Under the pieces are notes generated by a model that was given only the letters and a program-made list of their open reading frames with translations, was not told the DNA's origin and ran no database searches. A program made the translations under genes and the position numbers. Source: Streptomyces sp. STR69 (GTDB lineage: Bacteria > Actinomycetota > Actinomycetes > Streptomycetales > Streptomycetaceae). Taken from it: a stretch of DNA of 63,162 nt. The DNA is taken from the NCBI RefSeq assembly GCF_024519455.1, contig NZ_JALJRY010000006.1, positions 349,835 to 412,996 on the forward strand, given 5' to 3'. This document shows positions 9,584 through 19,368 of the stretch, one piece after another (position 1 is the stretch's first letter; each line of letters begins with the position of its first letter).

Positions 9584-12207
9584 CCCACGTCCACGACGAC
9601 TCGCGCGAGGCTGGGACTCCACGCCCCACACCGCAGCACGACACCTCGTCCCGCCGTGCCGTGCATACCTCGTCCGGGAACCGGCGGGGTGCCGCGCACC
9701 CCCACCAGGAAGGCCCGACAGACCTACGGCTCGTACCGCCCGCGCTCGCCGCCTGGGCGACAGCCGCGCTGGCGCTGGACGCGTCACCAGCCTGGGTCAC
9801 CGGTGTCGCGGTCGCCGCCCTGGTGGTGGCGCTTGTGCTTCTGCTGGCGCGACGGCGGGGCGGGGTGGGCGGCAGCCGTGCTTTCTCCTCCTGGCCCCGT
9901 GCCTCGATCGCCGCCCTGCTCCTCTCCATCGCGGCAGCCGCCGCCTCCGCCGGGCTGCACGGATCGGATCTGCGCCGTGGGCCGGTGCCCGAGCTGGCGC
10001 GGAAGTACGCGTCCGTGACCGCGGAGGTGGAGCTCGGTTCCGATCCACGGTTGACCCGGCCCCGGATCAGCGGGGACCACGCGGCTCCGGTCTCCGTGCT
10101 GATCGGGGCCGAGGTACGGCGGGTGGAGGAAACGGACGGGACGGTCGTGGAGACACGGGCGCCAGTGCTGCTGATCATCGATCCGGGCTCGTCCGCTGGG
10201 CGGGTCAGGGGAGTTGGGGGTGCTGCCGGGGCCGTGGACGGCCGCGCCCGGGGATCCAGTGGTGGCCCGGAGCATTCGCCCTGGCTGGGGCTGCTGCCGT
10301 CCACGCGGGTGAGGGTGACCGCGCGGCTGGCACCTTCCCTGACCGGCGGGGACCGGGTCGCGGCCGTGCTGCGCGTACGGAACCAGCCGGTGCCGGAAGT
10401 GGTGGGGAAGCCGTCCGGAGCCCAGCGGTTCGCGGGGCGGTTGCGGGCCGGACTGCGTGAGGCCACGGACGGCTTGCCGGCGGACGCGCGGGCGCTGCTG
10501 CCGGGACTGGTCGTCGGCGACACCGCACGCATCACACCCGAGCTGGACGAGGCTTTCAGGGAGACGGACCTCGCGCACACCCTCGCCGTCTCCGGAAGCA
10601 ACCTGACCATCCTGCTCGCCCTCCTCATCGGACCGCCCGGTCTTGCCCAGCTCGTCGAACGCCGAGGTCTGGCACCGCGACTGGGGATCTCCCTCCGGGC
10701 GACCGCGTTGCTCGGCGGGGTACTCACACTCGGGTTCGTCGTCGTGTGCCGGCCCGACCCGAGCGTGCTGCGGGCCGCGGCCTGCGGTGCCGTCGCACTG
10801 CTCGCCCTGGCGACCGGACGCCGCAGATCACTGATCCCGGCGCTGGCGACGGCCGTACTGCTCCTGGTGCTGTACGACCCGTGGCTGTCCCGCAGTTACG
10901 GCTTCCTGCTCTCCGTGCTGGCCACCGGAGCCCTGCTCACGCTGGCACCACGCTGGTGCGAGACGCTGCGGCGGCACCGGGTTCCCCCGCGGTTGGCCGA
11001 GGCGTTGGCCGCCGCTGCCGCCGCGCAGGCACTGTGCGCGCCGGTCGTGGCCGTGCTGTCGGCGCGGGTCAGTCTGGTGGCGGTGCCGTGCAACCTGCTC
11101 GCGGAGGTCGCCGTCGCACCGGCCACGGTGCTGGGCTTCGCGGCGCTGGCGACGGCACCGGTGGTGATGCCGGTGGCCAAGGTCCTCGCGTGGGGCGCGA
11201 GTTGGCCCGCCGGGTGGATCGCGGACGTGGCCCGGACCGGTGCGGCGCTGCCCGGTGGGGGAGTGGACTGGCCGGGCAGTTGGACGGGGGCGCTGCTGCT
11301 CGCTGTCGCCGTCGCGGTTCTCGCGCTGGTCGGCCGACGGCTGCTGAAGCATCCGTGGCTGTGCGGTGTCTGCGGGTTGCTGCTCCTGCTGGTCGTGGTC
11401 GAGCCGGCGCCACTCACCCGGGTGATCACGGGATGGCCGCCGCCGGGCTGGCGGTTCGCGATGTGCGACGTCGGGCAGGGTGACGCGACGGTGCTCGCGG
11501 CGGGCAAGGGCGCCGGCGTGGTCGTGGACGCCGGACCCGATCCGAAGCTGGTCGACCAGTGTCTGCGCACGCTCGGCATCACCAGGATTCCGCTGGTCGT
11601 CCTCACTCACTTTCACGCCGACCATGTCGCCGGACTGCCCGGGGTCCTGCGGGGCCGCTCGGTGGGCGCGATCGAGACGACGTCCTTCGAAGAGCCGGCG
11701 GACCAGGCCGAGTTCGTGCGGAGAGCGGCAGCGGAACGGCACATCCCGATCACCCGTGCCGTCGCCGGGGAACAGCGACGCGCCGGTCCGCTCTCCTGGC
11801 AGGTGCTGTGGCCGCCACCGGAACCGGTACCGGACCAGGACGGCCCGAACGACGCGAGTGTCACGCTGCTCGTCCGGACGGCCGGGTTGCGCCTACTACT
11901 GCTCGGGGACCTCGAACCCCCGGCCCAGCAGGAGCTGTTGAGGTCACCGGCGGCGGCACTGCTGGGAGGCGTGGACGTCCTCAAGGTCGCCCACCATGGT
12001 TCCGCCTACCAGGACTTGGACCTGATACGCAGAGTTGCCCCACGACTGGCGCTGATCTCCTGCGGTGAGGACAACCCCTATGGCCACCCGGCCCCCAGCA
12101 CGGTCGCGGCGCTGCGCGCGACGGGCGCGGTGGTCCTACGGACGGACCTGGACGGGGCCCTGGCGGTGGAAGGCGCGGGGGCCGGGCTGCGGGTGACACG
12201 GGACTGA
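9580..12207 (+). CDS. comEC: ComEC/Rec2 DNA internalisation channel
   Basis: 875-residue polytopic membrane protein. N-terminal hydrophobic segments and an extracellular DUF4131-like/OB region come first (about 30-270), then the competence domain with the ALAVSGSNLTILL signature near residue 335 and many helices. A C-terminal metallo-beta-lactamase domain begins near residue 625 (CDVGQGDATVL, LTHFHADHVAG, KVAHHGSAYQD). In competent bacteria ComEC forms the inner-membrane channel for single-stranded DNA, and the lactamase domain may act as the nuclease. The ATG overlaps the comEA stop by four bases (ATGA), so the two are translationally coupled. All metal-ligand motifs are present, so the gene does not look decayed. 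Confidence 0.94.
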   Translation: MTHVHDDSREAGTPRPTPQHDTSSRRAVHTSSGNRRGAAHPHQEGPTDLRLVPPALAAWATAALALDASPAWVTGVAVAALVVALVLLLARRRGGVGGSRAFSSWPRASIAALLLSIAAAAASAGLHGSDLRRGPVPELARKYASVTAEVELGSDPRLTRPRISGDHAAPVSVLIGAEVRRVEETDGTVVETRAPVLLIIDPGSSAGRVRGVGGAAGAVDGRARGSSGGPEHSPWLGLLPSTRVRVTARLAPSLTGGDRVAAVLRVRNQPVPEVVGKPSGAQRFAGRLRAGLREATDGLPADARALLPGLVVGDTARITPELDEAFRETDLAHTLAVSGSNLTILLALLIGPPGLAQLVERRGLAPRLGISLRATALLGGVLTLGFVVVCRPDPSVLRAAACGAVALLALATGRRRSLIPALATAVLLLVLYDPWLSRSYGFLLSVLATGALLTLAPRWCETLRRHRVPPRLAEALAAAAAAQALCAPVVAVLSARVSLVAVPCNLLAEVAVAPATVLGFAALATAPVVMPVAKVLAWGASWPAGWIADVARTGAALPGGGVDWPGSWTGALLLAVAVAVLALVGRRLLKHPWLCGVCGLLLLLVVVEPAPLTRVITGWPPPGWRFAMCDVGQGDATVLAAGKGAGVVVDAGPDPKLVDQCLRTLGITRIPLVVLTHFHADHVAGLPGVLRGRSVGAIETTSFEEPADQAEFVRRAAAERHIPITRAVAGEQRRAGPLSWQVLWPPPEPVPDQDGPNDASVTLLVRTAGLRLLLLGDLEPPAQQELLRSPAAALLGGVDVLKVAHHGSAYQDLDLIRRVAPRLALISCGEDNPYGHPAPSTVAALRATGAVVLRTDLDGALAVEGAGAGLRVTRD

Positions 12208-12214
12208 GGGAGTC

Positions 12215-12267
12215 GGGGTGGCGGGGAGGGGAGGGGAGGGAGGGGGGAGGGGGGAGGGGGCCTCCCC
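12215..12267 (+). other. G-run tract with hairpin after comEC
   Basis: A dense run of G tracts separated by single A or T bases fills 12215-12260 on the plus strand. Its end also forms the hairpin GGGGAGG-GGG-CCTCCCC (12251-12267). The same DNA can therefore form either a G-quadruplex or a terminator-like hairpin just after the comEC stop. Confidence 0.5.
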
Positions 12268-12321
12268 GGCGAGAGCCCGGCGGCATAGGCGCTGAGCTGC
12301 GGTTGGTATGAGACTGGTGGC

Positions 12322-13158
12322 ATGAATCCCGCACAGGTTGATGCCTACCTCCGTCGGCTGGGAGTCCCGCGCCCGGCGCTGCCCACCGTCGATGTTCTGC
12401 GCGAACTGCATCTGCGTCATCTGCAGACCGTGCCCTTCGAGAATCTGTCGATTCATCTGGGAGAGGAGATCGTGCTGGAGGAGAAGCGGCTGCTGGACAA
12501 GATCGTGGGCGCGGGCAGGGGCGGGTTCTGCTACGAACTGAACGGACTGTTCGGCGCGTTGCTCGCCGCGCTGGGATTCGACGTCACGCTGCTGTCGGCG
12601 CGGGTGTACGGGGACGGCGGGAGCCTGGGAATCCCGTACGACCATCTCGCGCTGCGGGTGCGGACGGTGGAAGGGAGCGTGTGGCTGGCCGACGTGGGGT
12701 TCGGGACGCACAGCCACTACCCCCTGGCCTTCGGGGAACGGGGTGAACAGGCGGACCCCGGCGGCGAGTTCAGGATCGCCGAGTCCGCGAACCCCGGGGA
12801 CTTGCCAGACCTGCCAGATCGGCAAGGCCTCGCGGGCCTGACGGACCTGGACGTCCTCCGGAACGGCAAGCCCGAGTACCAGTTGGAGACGCGGCCCCGG
12901 GTGCTCGGTGACTTCGTGGCCGCGGCGTGGTGGCAGACCACGTCACCGGCGTCGCACTTCACGCAGTCGCTGGTCTGCTCGCGGCTCACGGACGACGGAG
13001 GGAGGATCACGCTCAGCGGTCGCGGCCTGACGGTGACGGCGGCGGACGGGACCCGGGACGTGCGTGAACTGGCCACGGACGAGGAGGTGTTGGCGGTGTA
13101 CCGGGAGCGGTTCGGGATCGAACTGGGGGAGGTGCCCACGGTGCGCACACCCGCGTAG
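12322..13158 (+). CDS. nat: Arylamine N-acetyltransferase
   Basis: 278 residues, the usual NAT length. The Cys-His-Asp triad is clear: C70 in GRGGFCYELN, H108 in YDHLALRV and D124 in WLADVGFG. The enzyme transfers acetyl from acetyl-CoA to arylamines or hydrazines in the cytoplasm; in actinomycetes homologues can also act in amide formation, but nothing here points to a biosynthetic cluster. It starts with ATG and has its own short upstream gap after the G-rich tract. It is a single gene. Confidence 0.94.
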   Translation: MNPAQVDAYLRRLGVPRPALPTVDVLRELHLRHLQTVPFENLSIHLGEEIVLEEKRLLDKIVGAGRGGFCYELNGLFGALLAALGFDVTLLSARVYGDGGSLGIPYDHLALRVRTVEGSVWLADVGFGTHSHYPLAFGERGEQADPGGEFRIAESANPGDLPDLPDRQGLAGLTDLDVLRNGKPEYQLETRPRVLGDFVAAAWWQTTSPASHFTQSLVCSRLTDDGGRITLSGRGLTVTAADGTRDVRELATDEEVLAVYRERFGIELGEVPTVRTPA

Positions 13159-13206
13159 CCGTGGGGGTGTGCGCGCGAGCCCGCGGCCGTACCGGAAGAT
13201 GTCTCC

Positions 13207-13452
13207 GTGAGTGATGTGAGACATGTGCTGGTGCTGCCCGACCGTGACACGGCAGAGGAGGCGGCGGAGGCGCTCGGGGAGCGGTTCGCCCTCGACGAGG
13301 AACCGCAATTGGTGCGGGACGCGCTGGCCGGCGAGGACGACGCCGAGGACGCGCAGTGGCTGCTTGTGCTGCGGGACGAGCACGGACGGCTCGACCCCGT
13401 TGAGCTGGACGCGTTCGCGGGAGAGTGGGACGGCTGGCGCGAGGAGCCGTAA
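13207..13452 (+). CDS. Small acidic protein, unknown function
   Basis: 81 residues, strongly acidic. The N-terminal half (VRHVLVLPDRDTAEEAAEALGERF) looks like a short beta-alpha unit, and the C-terminal half holds an acidic DAEDAQWLLVLRDEHG segment. It starts with GTG 48 bases after nat and ends about 130 bases before holA. Third-position GC is high throughout, which supports a real gene. I recognise no family. A one-domain ACT- or ferredoxin-like fold is possible but not shown. Confidence 0.65.
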   Translation: MSDVRHVLVLPDRDTAEEAAEALGERFALDEEPQLVRDALAGEDDAEDAQWLLVLRDEHGRLDPVELDAFAGEWDGWREEP

Positions 13453-13586
13453 CAGTCACGAGCCCACGCACGAGCCCACGCACGGGCCGACAGAGCCGAC
13501 ACCCAACCCGCTCTATGGCTCCCACCGGCACCCGCCCTCTCCCGCACCCGCCCCCGTTGTCAGTGCCGCGTGCGATGCTTTACAGG

Positions 13587-14576
13587 ATGGCCAAGAAGAC
13601 TGCGAATGACGACCCTCTCGCCCCGGTGACGCTTGCCGTGGGCCAGGAGGACCTCCTGCTCGACCGTGCCGTGCAGGAGGTGGTGGCCGCCGCCAGGGCC
13701 GCCGACGCCGACACGGACGTACGTGACCTGACCTCGGACCAGCTGCAGCCCGGCACCCTCGCCGAGTTGACCAGCCCCTCGCTCTTCGCGGAGCGCAAGG
13801 TCGTGGTCGTACGCAACGCGCAGGATCTGTCCGCGGACACGATCAAGGACGTGAAGGGGTATCTCGGGGCGCCCGCCGAGGAGATCACCCTGGTGCTGTT
13901 GCACGCGGGTGGGGTCAAGGGCAAAGCGCTGCTCGATGCCGCGCGCAAGGCGGGCGCGCGGGAGGTGGCCTGTCCCAAGATGACGAAGCCGGCGGACCGG
14001 CTGGCCTTCGTGCGGAGCGAGTTCCGGGCGACCGGGAGATCGGCCACCCCGGAGGCCTGCCAGGCGCTCGTCGACTCCATCGGCAGCGATCTGCGGGAGC
14101 TGGCGTCCGCCGTCTCCCAGTTGGTCGCCGACGTCGAGGGCACCATCGACGAGGCGGTCGTCGGGCGGTACTACACCGGCCGGGCCGAGGCGTCGAGCTT
14201 CACGGTCGCGGACCGGGCCGTGGAGGGACGGGCGGCGGAGGCGCTGGAGGCGCTGCGGTGGTCGCTGTCCACCGGGGTGGCGCCGGTGCTGATCACCAGC
14301 GCGTTGGCGCAGGGGGTGCGGGCGATCGGGAAGCTGTCGTCCGCGCGTGGCGGGCGGCCGGCGGATCTGGCGCGTGAGCTGGGGATGCCGCCGTGGAAGA
14401 TCGACCGGGTGCGGCAGCAGATGCGGGGCTGGACACCGGACGCGGTCTCCGTCGCGCTGCGGGCGGTGGCCGAGGCGGACGCGGGAGTGAAGGGCGGTGG
14501 GGACGATCCGGAGTACGCGTTGGAGAAGGCGGTCGTCACGATCGCCCGGGCCGCTCGGGGCCGGGCACAGGGCTGA
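13587..14576 (+). CDS. holA: DNA polymerase III delta subunit
   Basis: 329 residues, typical of HolA, the clamp-loader subunit that opens the sliding clamp. The N-terminal AAA+-like domain lacks a functional P-loop, as in the family (PVTLAVGQEDLLLDRAVQEVV; SPSLFAERKVVVVRNAQDL), and the C-terminal collar domain holds SSFTVADRAVEGRAAEALEALR. The ATG at 13587 (MAKKTAND) is preferred because it sits closest to the conserved region; an ATG at 13575 is in frame. The convergent rpsT gene lies downstream. Confidence 0.92.
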   Translation: MAKKTANDDPLAPVTLAVGQEDLLLDRAVQEVVAAARAADADTDVRDLTSDQLQPGTLAELTSPSLFAERKVVVVRNAQDLSADTIKDVKGYLGAPAEEITLVLLHAGGVKGKALLDAARKAGAREVACPKMTKPADRLAFVRSEFRATGRSATPEACQALVDSIGSDLRELASAVSQLVADVEGTIDEAVVGRYYTGRAEASSFTVADRAVEGRAAEALEALRWSLSTGVAPVLITSALAQGVRAIGKLSSARGGRPADLARELGMPPWKIDRVRQQMRGWTPDAVSVALRAVAEADAGVKGGGDDPEYALEKAVVTIARAARGRAQG

Positions 14577-14643
14577 GGCCGAGACTCTGTTCGCCCCCGG
14601 GAAGCGACAGGTCCCCGAAAGCGCCGACCTGGGGACACAGCAA

Positions 14644-14668
14644 TGCCCCCGAAGTGGGTCCGGGGGCA
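14644..14668. terminator. Shared holA/rpsT terminator
   Basis: TGCCCCCG (14644-14651) pairs with CGGGGGCA (14661-14668) in the gap between convergent holA and rpsT, so it can serve both strands. Confidence 0.6.
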
Positions 14669-14792
14669 CTGTACGTGGCGTGGCGACCACGATGACTGTC
14701 CGTGAATCGAGGTAGAGGGCTCGACGTTGTCCTCACGGCGGATTGCTACTGGTCCGGTCCGCGCGAGCGCGGGCCGAGGCAAGTGCGGAGGA

Positions 14793-15059
14793 TCAGCCCT
14801 TGAGCGAGGTGACCTTGGAAGCAAGCGCCGACTTCTTGTTGGCGGCCTGGTTCTTGTGGATGACGCCCTTCGAGACGGCCTTGTCGAGCTGACGCGCGGC
14901 AGCGCGCTGGTACTCGGTGGCCTTCTCGACGTCACCCGCGGCAGCGGCCTCGCGGGCCTTGCGGATCGCGGTCTTCAGGGAGGACTTGACGGCCTTGTTG
15001 CGCAGCCGAGCCTTCTCGTTGGTCTTGATCCGCTTGATCTGGGACTTGATGTTCGCCAC
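14793..15059 (-). CDS. rpsT: 30S ribosomal protein S20
   Basis: 88 residues, highly basic, matching bS20 ([20 protein letters not shown] at the N-terminus, [15 protein letters not shown] near the end). It binds 16S rRNA in the small subunit. The GTG at 15059 is the start, with an AAAGG-type site upstream; the longer open frame is not used because bS20 begins with this segment. It is divergent from lepA, the common actinobacterial arrangement. Confidence 0.97.
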   Translation of the reverse strand: MANIKSQIKRIKTNEKARLRNKAVKSSLKTAIRKAREAAAAGDVEKATEYQRAAARQLDKAVSKGVIHKNQAANKKSALASKVTSLKG

Positions 15060-15335
15060 GAATGAGCCTTTGCAGGTTCTGGCACGGGGCCGCACGGGTC
15101 CCGGGCCGATGATTTTTCTTGGGGTGTGCCTCGTGCTGAGAGCGCAGGAGACACAGCGACCCAGGCTACCAGCAGCCCACCGACCCACCCAAACCGGCTA
15201 CCACGGCCCGATCCGTTACCGTCTCGCACCGGCCCAAACCGGACCGCACCTCCCGCGCGTGGGACCATGGAGCCTACGTATCGATCCGACCCGAGACCGC
15301 AGACACTGCGGACGCCTCAAGAATCAGGACCCTGC

Positions 15336-17210
15336 GTGCCCGCGATCCCCAGCCATGTGCCCGAGCCGAGCCGTACCGACCCGGCGCTGATCCGCAATTT
15401 CTGCATCATCGCGCACATCGACCACGGCAAGTCCACGTTGGCCGACCGGATGCTCCAGCTGACCGGAGTGGTCGACCAGCGGCAGATGCGTGCTCAGTAC
15501 CTCGACCGCATGGACATCGAGCGCGAGCGCGGCATCACGATCAAGTCCCAGGCGGTGCGTCTGCCGTGGGCCCCCACCGACGGGGCCGACAAGGGCAGTA
15601 CTCACATCCTCAACATGATCGACACCCCGGGACACGTCGACTTCACGTACGAGGTCTCGCGGTCGCTCGCCGCCTGCGAGGGCACCGTGCTGCTGGTGGA
15701 CGCCGCCCAGGGCATCGAGGCCCAGACCCTCGCCAACCTCTACCTGGCGATGGAGAACGACCTCACGATCATCCCCGTACTGAACAAGATCGACCTGCCG
15801 GCCGCGCAGCCCGAGAAATTCGCGGAGGAGCTGGCGAACCTGGTCGGCTGTGACCCCGAGGACGTTCTCAGGGTCTCCGCGAAGACCGGGCTCGGTGTCG
15901 ACGTACTGCTCAACAAGGTCGTCAAGGAGGTCCCGGCGCCGGTCGGGAACGCGGACGCGCCGGCCCGCGCCATGATCTTCGACTCGGTCTACGACTCCTA
16001 CCGCGGTGTCGTGACGTACATCCGAGTCATCGACGGGCAGCTCACCAAGCGCGAGAAGATCCGGATGATGTCCACGAACGCCACGCACGAGCTGCTGGAG
16101 ATCGGGACGAACTCGCCGGAGATGCTCGGCGCGGACGGGCTCGGGGTCGGCGAGGTCGGCTATCTGATCACGGGTGTGAAGGACGTCCGGCAGTCCAAGG
16201 TCGGTGACACCATCACCACCCTGCACAAGGGGGCGACCGAGGCGCTCGGCGGTTACAAGGACCCCAAGCCCATGGTCTTCTCCGGGCTGTATCCGCTGGA
16301 CGGGTCCGACTACCCGGAGCTGCGCGACGCCCTCGACAAGCTCCAGCTCAACGACGCCGCGCTGGTGTACGAGCCGGAGACCTCGGCGGCGCTGGGCTTC
16401 GGTTTCCGGGTCGGCTTCCTGGGGCTGCTGCACCTGGACGTGATCCGGGAGCGGCTGGAGCGCGAGTTCGGGCTCGACCTCATCGCGACCGCGCCGAACG
16501 TGGTGTACCGCGTCGAGATGGAGGACGGCAGCGAGCACGTCGTCACCAACCCGAGCGAGTTCCCCGAGGGGAAGATCGACAAAGTCTACGAGCCCGTCGT
16601 GCGCGCGACGATCCTCGCGCCGTCGGAGTTCATCGGTTCGATCATGGAGCTGTGCCAGACCCGGCGCGGCACCCTGCTCGGCATGGACTACCTCTCCGAG
16701 GACCGCGTCGAGATCCGGTACACGCTCCCCCTCGCGGAGATCGTCTTCGACTTCTTCGACCAGCTGAAGTCCAAGACCCGCGGCTATGCCTCGCTGGACT
16801 ACGAGCCCACCGGCGAGGTGTCCTCCAGTCTGGTCAAGGTCGACATCCTGCTGCACGGCGACAAGGTGGACGCCTTCTCGGCGATCACGCACAAGGACGC
16901 GGCGTACTCGTACGGCGTGCGGCTGGTCGCCAAGCTGCGGGAGCTGATCCCGCGGCAGGCCTTCGAGGTGCCCATCCAGGCCGCCGTCGGCTCCCGGGTC
17001 ATCGCCCGCGAGACGATCCGCGCCATCCGCAAGGACGTCCTCGCCAAGTGCTACGGCGGTGACATCTCGCGTAAGCGGAAGCTGCTGGAGAAGCAGAAGG
17101 AGGGCAAGAAGCGGATGAAGATGGTGGGTTCCGTGGAGGTTCCCCAGGAGGCGTTCATCGCGGTGCTGTCCAGCGACGACAGCGGTCCCGGCGCCAAGGG
17201 CAAGAAGTAG
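15336..17210 (+). CDS. lepA: Elongation factor 4 (LepA), ribosome back-translocation GTPase
   Basis: 624 residues. G-domain motifs are intact: AHIDHGKST (P-loop), the switch region [16 protein letters not shown] and NKIDLP. The C-terminal unique domain ends with the basic [16 protein letters not shown] region of LepA. It acts on stalled or stressed ribosomes. I set the start at GTG 15336 because LepA homologues begin a few residues before the [13 protein letters not shown] core; the open frame extends upstream without support. It is divergent from rpsT, with 276 bases between. Confidence 0.96.
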   Translation: MPAIPSHVPEPSRTDPALIRNFCIIAHIDHGKSTLADRMLQLTGVVDQRQMRAQYLDRMDIERERGITIKSQAVRLPWAPTDGADKGSTHILNMIDTPGHVDFTYEVSRSLAACEGTVLLVDAAQGIEAQTLANLYLAMENDLTIIPVLNKIDLPAAQPEKFAEELANLVGCDPEDVLRVSAKTGLGVDVLLNKVVKEVPAPVGNADAPARAMIFDSVYDSYRGVVTYIRVIDGQLTKREKIRMMSTNATHELLEIGTNSPEMLGADGLGVGEVGYLITGVKDVRQSKVGDTITTLHKGATEALGGYKDPKPMVFSGLYPLDGSDYPELRDALDKLQLNDAALVYEPETSAALGFGFRVGFLGLLHLDVIRERLEREFGLDLIATAPNVVYRVEMEDGSEHVVTNPSEFPEGKIDKVYEPVVRATILAPSEFIGSIMELCQTRRGTLLGMDYLSEDRVEIRYTLPLAEIVFDFFDQLKSKTRGYASLDYEPTGEVSSSLVKVDILLHGDKVDAFSAITHKDAAYSYGVRLVAKLRELIPRQAFEVPIQAAVGSRVIARETIRAIRKDVLAKCYGGDISRKRKLLEKQKEGKKRMKMVGSVEVPQEAFIAVLSSDDSGPGAKGKK

Positions 17211-17369
17211 CGGCCCCGTACACCGGGATTCCGGAGCAAACCGAGGCGAACTTCGGGGCCCGTCGTGCTGTGGCGCGGCGGGCCCCGCGTTCTGGCTCTG
17301 TAGGAAGCGACAGTCCGCCGCCCCTTACGCACCGGCCGGTCGCGCCTTACTCTGATCACTGCTCGATGG

Positions 17370-17384
17370 TTACTCGCGAGTTAA
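17370..17384. promoter_or_regulatory. Palindromic operator candidate before acyl-CoA ligase
   Basis: TTACTCGCGAGTTAA contains the perfect ten-base palindrome ACTCGCGAGT (17372-17381), 58 bases before the ligase start. AT-flanked palindromes of this size upstream of fatty-acid genes in actinobacteria are often TetR-family sites; the regulator is not identified here. Confidence 0.45.
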
Positions 17385-17438
17385 ACAACAGCCGTAGCAC
17401 TGAGCCAGCCGCACCGTCGCGGGCCCCCGGAGGATGTC

Positions 17439-19322
17439 GTGAGCGACACACAGACCCTGATCGAGAACCGTCCGCCGTCCGTCGCGGGCCTCTTCCTGGA
17501 GCGCGTCGCGGCCACGCCGGACACCGAGGCCTACCGTCACCCGGTGCCCGCGGCCTCCGGCGAGGGCCCCGACGACTGGAAGTCGCTGAGCTGGGCGCAG
17601 GCCGCCGAGCGGGTGTTCGCGATCGCGGCCGGTCTGATCGAACTGGGCGTACAGCCCGAGCAGCGCGTCGCGCTCGCCTCCGCCACCCGGATCGAGTGGA
17701 TCCTCGCCGACCTGGGCATCATGTGCGCCGGCGCCGCCACGACCACGGTGTATCCGCAGACGAACGCCGACGAGTCGACCTTCATCCTCGCCGACTCCGG
17801 GAGCAAGGTCCTGATCGCCGAGGACGCGACGCAGCTCGCCAAGGCGGTGGAGAAGCGTGCCGAGCTGCCCGAGCTGACGCATGTCGTGGTCATCGACCCG
17901 ACCGGCGTCGACACCGCGGAGACCGGCGACTGGGTGCTGAGCCTGGCCGAGCTGGAGCAGCGCGGTGCCGCGTACCTGGAGAAGAACCCGGATCTGATCA
18001 AGGAGCGGATCGCGGGCATCACCAAGGACCAGCTCGCGACGATCATCTACACCTCCGGCACCACCGGCCGCCCCAAGGGCGTCCGTCTCCCGCACGACAA
18101 CTGGTCCTACCTGGCGAAGGCCATCGCCGCGACGGGGCTGCTGGGCCCCGAGGACGTGCAGTACCTGTGGCTGCCGCTGGCGCACGTCTTCGGCAAGGTG
18201 CTCACGTCCGGCCATATCGAGATCGGGCACGTCACCGCGGTGGACGGCCGGCCCGACAAGATCATCGAGCATCTGCCGATCGTGCAGCCGACGTACATGG
18301 CGGCCGTTCCGCGCATCTTCGAGAAGGTCTACAACGGGGTCGCGGCCAAGGCGCGGGCCGGCGGCGCCGCCAAGTACAAGATCTTCCAGTGGGCGGCGGA
18401 GGTCGCCCGCGAGTACGCCAAGGTCACCCAGGACAACTTCCGCCGCACCGGTTCGGCCACCGCGCCCTTCGGTCTCGCCGCCAAGCACAAGGTGGCCGAC
18501 GCGCTGGTCTACGCGAAGATCCGCGAGGCCTTCGGCGGCAAGCTGCGCGCCTGTGTGTCGGGCAGCGCCGCGCTCTCGCCCGAGATCGGCTACTTCTTCG
18601 CCGGCGCCGGCATCCACATCCTGGAGGGCTACGGCCTGACCGAGTCCTCCGCGGCCTCCTTCGTCAACCCCGGCGAGGCGTACCGCACCGGCACGGTCGG
18701 CAAGCCGCTGCCCGGCACGGAGGTGCGCATCGCGGACGACGGCGAGATCCTGCTGCGCGGCCCCGGCATCATGGAGGGCTACCACGGGCTGCCCGAGAAG
18801 ACCGCCGAAGTCCTGGAGCCGGACGGCTGGTTCCACACCGGTGACATCGGCGAGCTGTCCCCGGACGGCTATCTGCGCATCACCGACCGCAAGAAGGACC
18901 TCATCAAGACGTCCGGCGGCAAGTACATCGCGCCCAGCGAGGTCGAGGGCCAGTTCAAGGCCGTGTGCCCGTACGTCTCCAACATCCTGGTGCACGGCGC
19001 CGACCGTAACTTCTGCACCGCGCTCATCGCCCTCGACGAACCGTCCATCCTGGACTGGGCGAAGGAGAACGGCCTCGAAGGCAAGTCCTACGCCGAGGTC
19101 GTCGCCGCCCCCGGGACGGTCGCCCTGGTCGAGGGCTACGTCAAGGAGCTCAACGAGGGCCTCCAGCGCTGGCAGACCATCAAGAAGTTCCGTCTCCTCC
19201 CGCGCGACCTCGACGTGGAACACGGCGAGATCACCCCGAGCCTCAAGCTCAAGCGCCCGGTGGTGGAACGCGAGTACAAGCACCTGATCGACGAGATGTA
19301 CGCGGGTTCGCGGGAGGCCTAG
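17439..19322 (+). CDS. Long-chain fatty acid-CoA ligase
   Basis: 627-residue AMP-forming acyl-CoA synthetase (FadD type). The adenylation motifs are clear: YTSGTTGRPKG for ATP binding, GYGLTESSA, and GWFHTGDIGELSPDGYLRI with the catalytic-loop DRKKDLIKTSGGKYIAP. It activates fatty acids to acyl-CoA for beta-oxidation or lipid synthesis, in the cytoplasm or at the membrane face. It starts with GTG, preceded by GGAGGATG. It stands alone between lepA and a terminator; the palindrome upstream suggests control by fatty acids. Chain length preference cannot be read from sequence. Confidence 0.92.
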   Translation: MSDTQTLIENRPPSVAGLFLERVAATPDTEAYRHPVPAASGEGPDDWKSLSWAQAAERVFAIAAGLIELGVQPEQRVALASATRIEWILADLGIMCAGAATTTVYPQTNADESTFILADSGSKVLIAEDATQLAKAVEKRAELPELTHVVVIDPTGVDTAETGDWVLSLAELEQRGAAYLEKNPDLIKERIAGITKDQLATIIYTSGTTGRPKGVRLPHDNWSYLAKAIAATGLLGPEDVQYLWLPLAHVFGKVLTSGHIEIGHVTAVDGRPDKIIEHLPIVQPTYMAAVPRIFEKVYNGVAAKARAGGAAKYKIFQWAAEVAREYAKVTQDNFRRTGSATAPFGLAAKHKVADALVYAKIREAFGGKLRACVSGSAALSPEIGYFFAGAGIHILEGYGLTESSAASFVNPGEAYRTGTVGKPLPGTEVRIADDGEILLRGPGIMEGYHGLPEKTAEVLEPDGWFHTGDIGELSPDGYLRITDRKKDLIKTSGGKYIAPSEVEGQFKAVCPYVSNILVHGADRNFCTALIALDEPSILDWAKENGLEGKSYAEVVAAPGTVALVEGYVKELNEGLQRWQTIKKFRLLPRDLDVEHGEITPSLKLKRPVVEREYKHLIDEMYAGSREA

Positions 19323-19335
19323 CGGCTTGTTGTCA

Positions 19336-19368
19336 CCGGGGGCACGGTCCTAACGGCCGTGCCCCCGG
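19336..19368. terminator. Bidirectional terminator overlapping a gene end
   Basis: CCGGGGGCACGG (19336-19347) pairs perfectly with CCGTGCCCCCGG (19357-19368). The right arm lies inside the last codons of the convergent response-regulator gene, which stops at 19350, so one hairpin ends both transcripts. Confidence 0.8.

Noticed and set aside
8426..12207. Evidence for natural competence
   Set aside because: comEA and comEC are present and intact, but no pilus or DprA/RecA-linked genes are here; presence alone does not show competence.
15324..16892. Minus-strand frame opposite lepA
   Set aside because: Antisense shadow of an unmistakable gene, no motif.
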